NCBI GenBank assembly: GCA_029098065.1
Contig: JAQXNP010000091.1
Location: 1 to 6,638 of the forward strand
Source: Clostridiales bacterium
Lineage (GTDB): Bacteria; Bacillota; Clostridia; Oscillospirales; Oscillospiraceae
Length of the DNA: 6,638 bases
Direction: 5' to 3'
A model generated the notes under the pieces. It saw only the letters and a program-made list of their open reading frames with translations. It was not told where the DNA came from and ran no database searches. A program made the position numbers and the translations under genes. Of the stretch, positions 1 through 5,022 are shown piece after piece; the stretch's first letter is position 1; every line of letters begins with the position of its first letter.

Positions 1-179
1 AATGTGACATAAAATTGCCTTACCAGGTGCCGGATAACCGGTACTTCTGCATGGGCGACCACCGCTCGACCTCGGTGGATTCCCGCAGCGCCACGGTTGG
101 CTGTGTCTCCGATGAACAGATTGTTGGAAAGATTGTATTCCGGGTCTGGCCCCTGCCTGATTTTGGAACGTTGAGATAG
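1..179 (+). CDS. lepB: Type I signal peptidase, C-terminal fragment
   Basis: Only the last 58 residues are in the window; the reading frame runs in from the left edge (first full codon at 3) and stops at TAG 177-179. Type I signal peptidases are membrane-bound Ser/Lys proteases that cut signal peptides from exported proteins on the outer face of the membrane. The fragment shows the family's box E, MGDHRSTSVDSRS (GDxRxxSxDSR), preceded by VPDNRYF and followed by the usual IVGKIVFRVWPL ending. The catalytic Ser and Lys boxes lie upstream and cannot be checked. The short tail after WPL, with no further membrane segment, fits Gram-positive SipS-type enzymes. It ends 19 nt before the remnant of a surface-protein gene, with no terminator between, so the two were probably one transcription unit. 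A peptidase dedicated to that surface protein is possible but inferred. The family call is firm; the lepB/sip name is generic. Confidence 0.9.
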   Translation, partial: CDIKLPYQVPDNRYFCMGDHRSTSVDSRSATVGCVSDEQIVGKIVFRVWPLPDFGTLR

Positions 180-198
180 GACGGATGGTGACCGGTAT

Positions 199-697
199 AT
201 GAAACAAGACGCGCTGCGAGGCGCCGAGAAATATACTAAGGCACATCGAAATAGAAAACGTTGGCATAGGGTCGTGACCGGCATGGCCTGTGTGGTGGTG
301 TTCTGCACGGTCTATGCCCTGATTTTGCCTGCCATCACGCAGGAAGAGGGGGCCTGCGAGCGCCCTGAGCACACCTATTCGGAGGCGTGATGTCCAGGTG
401 ACATCCGCTGTCCGGACAGAGCCTGTCTGTGCCGCGGGGAGCCTGGATCTCCACTGGCATAAAGATTCCCGCTATGACAGCGAAGGCAGTTTGACGTGCG
501 GCTACGCCGACTTTGTGGTTTACCGGTATGATTCCTTCTGTTATGGCGAGAACGGAATACTTTGGTGTCCGCTGCCGGAGATCGAGGCCCATACCCATGC
601 TGATAGCTGCTATGCGCGGCCGGAGGAAGTACATAAGAACTTATCGCAGGTTATGAAAAATGGGTTGATTTTGGAGGGTGGATTTGGTAGGATATAA
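199..697 (+). pseudogene. Frameshifted, truncated Cys/His-repeat surface protein (adhesin/pilin-like) remnant
   Basis: The first piece (199-390, 63 residues) has a basic N-terminus and one membrane segment at residues 25-47 ending in YALILPAIT. It then begins a CERPEHTYSEA motif and hits TGA at 388-390. The same protein resumes in the next frame from about 389 to TAA 695-697, with LHWHKDSRY, CGYADFVVYRYDSFCY, CPLPEIEAHTHADSCY. From memory, this N-terminus and repeated C...HxHxxxCY pattern head large Clostridia wall or pilin-like proteins that carry Cna-B/SpaA domains and an anchor further on; none of those domains is present here. Restoring two bases at 389-390 would turn TGATGTC into TGCTATGTC and rejoin the frames as EACYVQVTS, so a 2-nt deletion is the simplest cause. 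Similarity to the family appears to stop near 629, followed by 22 unrelated codons. A weak GGATGGTG precedes the ATG at 199; the GTG at 398 has no ribosome binding site, so the second piece is not an independent gene. Function is unknown and probably lost. Confidence 0.72.
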
Positions 698-703
698 GAA
701 CTT
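633..703 (+). repeat. 10-bp direct repeat ATAAGAACTT bounding a 51-bp segment
   Basis: ATAAGAACTT occurs at 633-642 and again at 694-703; including two upstream bases the match is 11 of 12. The 51 bp between them lie in the AT-richer tail of the pseudogene, just after recognisable family sequence ends near 629. Such a pair could be a scar of deletion, a small duplication or a past insertion, or it could be chance in AT-rich DNA. The repeat itself is directly visible; its origin is not. Confidence 0.45.
665..693 (+). promoter_or_regulatory. Possible sigma-A-type promoter ahead of the ktr operon (weak)
   Basis: TTGATT (665-670) and TAGGAT (688-693) are separated by 17 bp, each matching 4 of 6 bases of the -35 and -10 consensus. 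An alternative pair, TTGGAG (671-676) and TATAAG (693-698), has a better -10 but a 16-bp gap. Either would start transcription just past the pseudogene, giving a leader of about 165-170 nt before ktrB that includes the hairpin at 771-800. The matches are modest and the stretch is AT-rich, so this is tentative. I see no better promoter between 801 and 875. Confidence 0.25.
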
Positions 704-741
704 GAGGAGTCTTATAAAACAAAAGTAAAAGACCTCCCAAG
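701..741 (+). repeat. Imperfect inverted repeat in the ktr upstream gap
   Basis: Arms of 13 nt at 701-713 (CTTGAGGAGTCTT) and 729-741 (AAGACCTCCCAAG) pair with ten Watson-Crick pairs, one G-U and two A-C mismatches, around a 15-nt A-rich loop. No T run follows, so it is not itself a good terminator. It may be a leader structure or the end of the upstream transcript. It sits between the pseudogene stop and the stronger hairpin at 771-800. Confidence 0.4.
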
Positions 742-770
742 GAGAAAGCCGCTCTGAGAAAAACCTTTTT

Positions 771-804
771 GGCATACCGGCGAGCATTCGCCAGTATGCC
801 TTTT
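771..804 (+). terminator. Probable intrinsic terminator
   Basis: GGCATAC (771-777) pairs perfectly with GTATGCC (794-800). After one C-A mismatch, GGCGA (779-783) pairs with TCGCC (788-792) around the tetraloop GCAT. TTTT (801-804) follows immediately. The stem is strong but the T run is short. It lies 74 nt after the pseudogene stop and 71 nt before the ktrB start. It most simply closes the signal peptidase/surface-protein transcript. If the ktr promoter lies upstream of it, it would instead act as an attenuator in the ktr leader. Confidence 0.65.
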
Positions 805-857
805 CCGTCATTGCGAAAGTCGACGTATGTCCCGCAGATCAGACCGTTTGCGGCCAG

Positions 858-864
858 AAAGGAG
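858..864 (+). promoter_or_regulatory. Ribosome binding site of ktrB
   Basis: AAAGGAG ends 11 nt before the GTG at 876. The spacing is a little long, but no other in-frame start codon lies closer or further upstream with a better match, so it supports GTG 876 as the start. Confidence 0.65.
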
Positions 865-875
865 CAATCTCTGCT

Positions 876-2255
876 GTGGATAAGCTGATCCGCTTCCTCC
901 AAAACCGTTTCATCCGGGGCCGCAGACTGAACGCAACCCGAATGGTTGCCCTGTCCTTCGGCGTTATCATTCTGCTTGGCACGCTGCTGCTGATGCTGCC
1001 TGTTTCCGCCAGGAATGGGGAGAGCCAGGGATTTTTTACCGCTCTGTTTACGGCCACTTCCGCCACCTGTGTCACCGGTCTGGTGGTAACTGACACCTGC
1101 CTCACCTGGTCTCCTTTTGGACAGGCGGTGATCCTCATCCTCATCCAGCTGGGCGGTCTGGGATTTATGACGGTCATCACGCTGGTGTCTCTGGCCGCCC
1201 ACCGGCGCATCGGGCTGTCGGAACGGCTCATGATGGTCTCCACGCTGAACCTCAAAGATCTGGACGGGGTTGTGCGGGTGGTCTGCCGGGCCCTGGCGGG
1301 CACTGCGTTTTTTGAAATGGCGGGAACGGTCCTGCTGGCGGTCCGGATGATTCCCCGGTACGGCTTCGCCCGCGGGCTGTGGCACGCGCTGTTCCATTCG
1401 GTGTCAGCCTTCTGCAACGCGGGCTTCGACCTTCAGGGAGCGGACACCGGGCCGTTCTCCAGTCTTTCCGGCTTTGCCGATGACCCGGTGGTGCTTCTGA
1501 CGACCGCTGCCCTTGTCATTGTGGGCGGTCTGGGATTTTCCGTATGGGAGGACGTGGCCAGAAACCGGCGGTGGAAGAAACTGACTCTGTATACCCGTCT
1601 GGTGCTGGGGATGACCGCTGCCTTGCTGGGGGGAGGGACCGTATTTTTCCTGCTGGCGGAGGGGGAGAACCCGGCCACCCTGGGCGGGATTCCGGGCTGG
1701 GAAAAGCTGCTCAACGCCTTTTTCCAGTCGGTGACCCTGCGCACCGCGGGGTTCAACGTCATTGACCAGGGGGCCATGGGAGACAGTTCCCAGGTGATAA
1801 GCTGCATCTTGATGATGATCGGCGGTTCTTCCGGTTCCACCGCCGGCGGCATTAAAACGGTGACCGTCTGGGTGCTCTTTGCGGTGCTGTTTACCAGCCT
1901 TCAGGGGCGGGAGCACATTGTCTTCCGGGGACGTACACTTCCCGCGCGGCAGGCGCTGAACGCTGTCACGCTTTTTATGATGGTGACGTTTCTCTTTATT
2001 GGCGGATCGATGGTCATCTCTCTGGCCGACGGGGTCCCCTATCTCCACGCCGCCTTTGAGACGGCCTCCGCGCTGGGCACCGTGGGGCTGACGGTGGGGA
2101 TCACGCCGGCGCTGTCCAGACTTTCCCAGGTACTGCTTATTTTTCTTATGTATAACGGACGGGTGGGGGTGCTGTCGATGTCTCTCGCTTTTATGACCCG
2201 GCAGGAGGACCGGCTGAACATCCGCTATCCTGAATTCAGCATTATGATCGGCTGA
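876..2255 (+). CDS. ktrB: Potassium channel/transporter subunit KtrB (TrkH family)
   Basis: This integral membrane subunit forms the K+ path of a Ktr/Trk uptake system and is gated by the cytoplasmic KtrA ring. The protein has 459 residues, the usual KtrB length. The fold repeats four membrane-pore-membrane units. All four selectivity-filter loops are visible, each with its glycine: TSATCVTGLVV (G68), SVSAFCNAGF (G183), SVTLRTAGF (G292) and ETASALGTVGL (G404). GGSSGSTAGGIKT (316-327), typical of the segment after the third filter, is intact, as is the C-terminal YPEFSIMIG. Hydrophobic segments fall at roughly 23-42, 82-107, 135-158, 204-225, 240-261, 303-340, 363-384 and 412-440. The start is GTG 876, supported by AAAGGAG at 858-864. 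Nothing suggests damage. ktrA follows after 15 nt, as expected for partners. Trk-type TrkH is the alternative name; the short length without extra N-terminal helices and the RCK partner with a single repeat favour KtrB. Confidence 0.95.
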   Translation: MDKLIRFLQNRFIRGRRLNATRMVALSFGVIILLGTLLLMLPVSARNGESQGFFTALFTATSATCVTGLVVTDTCLTWSPFGQAVILILIQLGGLGFMTVITLVSLAAHRRIGLSERLMMVSTLNLKDLDGVVRVVCRALAGTAFFEMAGTVLLAVRMIPRYGFARGLWHALFHSVSAFCNAGFDLQGADTGPFSSLSGFADDPVVLLTTAALVIVGGLGFSVWEDVARNRRWKKLTLYTRLVLGMTAALLGGGTVFFLLAEGENPATLGGIPGWEKLLNAFFQSVTLRTAGFNVIDQGAMGDSSQVISCILMMIGGSSGSTAGGIKTVTVWVLFAVLFTSLQGREHIVFRGRTLPARQALNAVTLFMMVTFLFIGGSMVISLADGVPYLHAAFETASALGTVGLTVGITPALSRLSQVLLIFLMYNGRVGVLSMSLAFMTRQEDRLNIRYPEFSIMIG

Positions 2256-2270
2256 GAAAGAGGTGCCGCT

Positions 2271-2933
2271 ATGAAAACATTTGTCGTCATCGGGCTGGGC
2301 CGCTTCGGCACGGCAGTGGCTCGGGAACTGTCCGATCTTGGCCACGAGGTGCTGGCGATCGATGGCCGGGATGAGAACGTGAAGAAGGTGGCTGACCGGG
2401 TGACCCACGCTGTGGCCGGAGACGCCCGGGATCCCGCCGTCCTGAGAGCGCTGGGGGTGCGCAACTACGACTGCGCCGTTGTGGCCATGGGCTCCGACAT
2501 CGGGGACTCCACCCTGGTCACCCTCAATCTGAAGGAGCTGGGGGTGAAGCAGGTCATCTGCAAGGTCCAGAGCCATGTCCACCAGAGGGTGCTGGAGAAG
2601 ATCGGCGCCGACCGGGTGGTCTTTCCCGAGCATGAGATGGGGGTGAAGCTGGCCCAGAGCCTGTCTTCCTCCAATGTCCTCAACTTTATCGAGGTGTCTG
2701 AGGATTACGGCATCGTGGAACTGGCCGTGCCCGGATCCTGGCAGGGGAAAAGCATTCGGGAGCTGGATGTGCGCAACACCTACCATGTGAACATCATTGC
2801 AGTCCGCCGGGGCGGCGATGAGGGGCATAATCTGGATGTGGTGCCCGGCGCCGAGCGGGTGCTGGAGGCCGGTGACCAGGTGGTGGTGCTGGGCCGGAAC
2901 GACGACATCAACCGGCTCCATGAGGTGAAATGA
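2271..2933 (+). CDS. ktrA: Potassium uptake regulator KtrA (RCK/TrkA family)
   Basis: This cytoplasmic gating subunit assembles, in known Ktr systems, as an octameric ring under the KtrB dimer and opens or closes it on binding ATP/ADP; its C-terminal domain binds cyclic di-AMP in several Firmicutes. The 220 residues match the single-RCK KtrA length (TrkA of proteobacteria is about twice as long). The RCK_N Rossmann domain shows VIGLGRFG (G8, G10, G13), the acidic residue ending strand 2 (D31) and AGDA at 49-52. FPEHEMG (118-124) ends the N domain. RCK_C spans about 137-217. The ATG at 2271 has AAAGAGGTG (2257-2265) in front, and the 15-nt gap after ktrB implies translation from the same message. 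The stop overlaps the next start by 4 nt (ATGA). Specific cyclic di-AMP contacts cannot be judged by eye. Confidence 0.95.
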   Translation: MKTFVVIGLGRFGTAVARELSDLGHEVLAIDGRDENVKKVADRVTHAVAGDARDPAVLRALGVRNYDCAVVAMGSDIGDSTLVTLNLKELGVKQVICKVQSHVHQRVLEKIGADRVVFPEHEMGVKLAQSLSSSNVLNFIEVSEDYGIVELAVPGSWQGKSIRELDVRNTYHVNIIAVRRGGDEGHNLDVVPGAERVLEAGDQVVVLGRNDDINRLHEVK

Positions 2934-3685
2934 TGGAACTGCTGACCAGCCGTCATAACCCGCTTTTTCAAAAGATCCGAAAGCTGAACACCTCGGCGCC
3001 TTTCCGCCGCCAGCAGGGCCTTTTTGTCTGTGAGGGGCCCAAGCTGCTGGCCGAGGCGGGGAAGTGGGGGGCGGCGATCGACACGGTGATCTCCGTTCAG
3101 GGACTGGATCTTCCGGCGGTGACCGCCGCCCGGCGGGTGGAGACCCCCGCCGACGTACTGGCCTCTCTGGCGGATACCGCGGCGCCCCAGGGGGTGATCT
3201 TCACCTGCACCCTGCCCGGCACCGCTCTGCCGGACAGGCTGGCCAAAGGGCGCTATCTGGTGCTGGACGGGGTCCAGGACCCGGGCAATCTGGGCACGGT
3301 CTGGCGGACCGCCGACGCTTTGGGCGCGGCGGGGCTCCTGCTCACCGGCCCCTGTGCCGATCCCTTCGGCCCCAAGGCGGTGCGGGCCACCATGGGGGCC
3401 TGTTTCCGCCTTCCGGTGTGGAGGGGGGAGCCCGAAGCGGTCCGGGATTTGCTGGAGCGTTCCGGCCTGCCCCTCTATGCCACCGCTCTGCGGGAGGACA
3501 CCGAGGACGTGCGCCGGGCGGACCTGAGAGAAGCGGCGGTGGTCATCGGAAGCGAGGGCAGCGGCATCTCAAAAAAAATGTTGCAATTTTCCCGGAAAAC
3601 GCTGAAAATACCAATGGAAGACAAATGTGAATCCCTGAACGCCGCCGTGGCGGCGGCGGTGGTCCTTTGGGAGGGCTACCGCTGA
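2930..3685 (+). CDS. TrmH/SpoU-family (SPOUT) RNA 2'-O-ribose methyltransferase
   Basis: Enzymes of this family transfer a methyl group from S-adenosylmethionine to a ribose 2'-OH in rRNA or tRNA, using a knotted SPOUT fold. At 251 residues it has the two-domain layout of RlmB/YsgA-type members. An N-terminal substrate-binding domain (about 1-95) begins with SRHNPLFQKIRKL and contains GLFVCEGPKLL (30-40). The SPOUT domain has motif 1 VLDGVQDPGNLGTVWRTAD (111-129, with N120 and R126), motif 2 IGSEGSGIS (206-214) and motif 3 IPMEDKCESLNAAVAAA (227-243). All expected residues are present, so it should be active; the target nucleotide cannot be told. ATG 2930 overlaps the ktrA stop by 4 nt, and a second ATG at 2933 is equally possible; GAGGTG (2922-2927) serves either. 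An A8 run at 3571-3578 lies just after motif 2 in a locally AT-rich patch. Confidence 0.93.
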   Translation: MMELLTSRHNPLFQKIRKLNTSAPFRRQQGLFVCEGPKLLAEAGKWGAAIDTVISVQGLDLPAVTAARRVETPADVLASLADTAAPQGVIFTCTLPGTALPDRLAKGRYLVLDGVQDPGNLGTVWRTADALGAAGLLLTGPCADPFGPKAVRATMGACFRLPVWRGEPEAVRDLLERSGLPLYATALREDTEDVRRADLREAAVVIGSEGSGISKKMLQFSRKTLKIPMEDKCESLNAAVAAAVVLWEGYR

Positions 3686-3713
3686 CCGGCCCCGGATGGT
3701 TTCGCCTGATGTC

Positions 3714-3722
3714 AAAGGAGGG
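3714..3722 (+). promoter_or_regulatory. Ribosome binding site deciding the dprA start
   Basis: AAAGGAGGG lies 6 nt before the GTG at 3729, an ideal match and spacing. The longer in-frame option, ATG at 3696, begins only 11 nt after the upstream stop and has no comparable site, and its extra 11 residues (MVSPDVKGGLP) do not resemble the family. The GTG is therefore preferred. Confidence 0.8.
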
Positions 3723-3728
3723 CTTCCT

Positions 3729-4985
3729 GTGGCCAATCTGAATGAATTCCTCTGGCTCACCACCCGGCCGGGCTTCCGGCCCGGTGAGATCCGGGAGTTG
3801 CTCCGGCGCTTCGGTACGCCGGAGGCGGTGTACTTTGCCCCGGAGGAGGAGTATAGGCTGGCCGGCCTTCCCGAGGTCAGGCGGGAGGCCCTGCGGGACA
3901 AGAGCCTGGATAGGGCGGAGAAGATTCAGGAGGACTGTGACCGTCTGGGCATCCGCATCCTCACCATTCAGGACGCCCACTATCCCGAGCGGCTGGCCCA
4001 GATCGACGACGCGCCCTGCGTCCTGTACCTGAAGGGCAAGTCCCTTCAGGTGGATGACCGTCTGACAGTGGGACTGGTGGGGACCCGGACCTGCACCCCC
4101 TACGGGGTGGACATCGCCGGGCGGCTGGGCCTGGAGCTGGCCCGGTCCGGAGTGGTCCTGGTCTCCGGCATGGCCAAGGGGATCGATGCCGCCGGGATCC
4201 GGGGCGCCCTCAGCGGCGGCGGCACGGTCATCAGTGTTCTGGGCGGAGGCATCGATATGCCCTTCCCGCCGGAGAACCGTCTGCTTCAGGAGGATGTGGG
4301 GACCGTGGGCACCCTGGTCAGCGAGTACCCGCCCGGAACGTTGAATTACGGCCGTCACTTCCCGGTCCGGAACCGCATCATCAGCGGGCTGTCCATGGGG
4401 GTGGCCGTGGTGGAGGCGGGGATCGGCAGCGGAGCCCTCATCACCGCCCGGCAGGCGCTGGAGCAGAACCGGGAGGTCTTTGCCGTTCCCGGGCCCACCA
4501 ATGCCCCGGCCAGTATGGGCACCAACAGGCTCATCCAGCGGGGAGAGGCCAAACTGATCATCACCGCCGGCGATATTCTGGACGAGTTTGCCCTGCTCTT
4601 TCCTGAGCACGTCCACCCCAGACCGCCTCTGGAGGATGACGACGCCGGCGAGCGCCTGCGGGGAACGGCGCCTGTCCGGGAGTCCGGGGGGCCCCGAAAA
4701 AAAGCGGGAGAAAAGACGCGGGAAGAAAAAGGGCCCAAAGCGGTTGACAAGGAGCCGGAGCGGGCATATATTTCATTATCAGACACCCCGGAGCGGTTTA
4801 CCGATGACCAGCGGGACGTCCTGCTGGCCCTGATGGCCCGGGATATGACGGCGGACGAGATCGCCGAGACCGCTCAGTTTCCCGCCCGCCGGGTGCTCTC
4901 CGCCCTGACCCTGCTCCAACTGGAGGGCGTGGTGGAGGAGAAGCCGGGCAAGCGCTTTTCCGCGCGGGTCATTCTGACCCATTGA
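3729..4985 (+). CDS. dprA: DNA-processing protein DprA (Smf)
   Basis: DprA protects incoming single-stranded DNA in the cytoplasm and loads RecA onto it during natural transformation; many non-competent bacteria keep it. From the GTG start it has 418 residues, longer than the common 280-370. An N-terminal helical (SAM/HhH-like) part covers about 1-65. The Rossmann-type DprA core covers about 95-290, with LVGTRTCTPYG, SGMAKGID (146-153), FPPENRLL, SEYPPG, FPVRNRIISGLS (with R214-N215-R216), VVEAGIGSGALITA and FAVPG. A charged, Lys/Glu/Pro-rich linker (about 297-354) leads to a C-terminal winged-helix domain (about 355-418) with LTLLQLEGVVEEKPGKRFS. One oddity: the His usually found four residues after the GID aspartate (GIDxAAH) is Ile157 here. 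The 37-nt gap to topA and the dprA-topA order, common in Firmicutes, support the call. Confidence 0.95.
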   Translation: MANLNEFLWLTTRPGFRPGEIRELLRRFGTPEAVYFAPEEEYRLAGLPEVRREALRDKSLDRAEKIQEDCDRLGIRILTIQDAHYPERLAQIDDAPCVLYLKGKSLQVDDRLTVGLVGTRTCTPYGVDIAGRLGLELARSGVVLVSGMAKGIDAAGIRGALSGGGTVISVLGGGIDMPFPPENRLLQEDVGTVGTLVSEYPPGTLNYGRHFPVRNRIISGLSMGVAVVEAGIGSGALITARQALEQNREVFAVPGPTNAPASMGTNRLIQRGEAKLIITAGDILDEFALLFPEHVHPRPPLEDDDAGERLRGTAPVRESGGPRKKAGEKTREEKGPKAVDKEPERAYISLSDTPERFTDDQRDVLLALMARDMTADEIAETAQFPARRVLSALTLLQLEGVVEEKPGKRFSARVILTH

Positions 4986-5011
4986 GCGACTGTGAATGAT
5001 GAGAAACCCGT

Positions 5012-5017
5012 GGAGGG
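5012..5017 (+). promoter_or_regulatory. Ribosome binding site deciding the topA start
   Basis: GGAGGG lies 5 nt before GTG 5023. Two in-frame ATG codons at 4996 and 4999 would add nine or eight residues but have no such site, and this GGAGGG would fall inside their coding part. The resulting N-terminus, with VIVESPAKAKTI from residue 11, matches normal topoisomerase I proteins. Confidence 0.75.
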
Positions 5018-5022
5018 ATAAC

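Noticed and set aside
398..697. 99-codon plus-strand frame as an independent small gene
   Set aside because: The GTG start has no ribosome binding site and the product continues the Cys/His repeats of the upstream piece, so it is the second half of a frameshifted gene.
698..875. Cyclic di-AMP (ydaO) or other riboswitch before ktrB
   Set aside because: I cannot find the conserved sequence blocks of the ydaO class or another class I know. The space is short and contains only the two hairpins described.
651..1397. 248-codon minus-strand frame across the gap before ktrB
   Set aside because: Most of it is antisense to ktrB, and it runs through the terminator hairpin. Its composition is that of a shadow frame.
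1404..2921. 505-codon open frame on the minus strand
   Set aside because: It lies opposite ktrB and ktrA, both clearly coding, and its product is His/Gly/Pro-rich with no recognisable domain: a by-product of GC-rich third codon positions.
3543..4616. 357-codon open frame on the minus strand
   Set aside because: It crosses the 3' end of the methyltransferase gene and most of dprA in antisense, spans two genuine genes and resembles no family.
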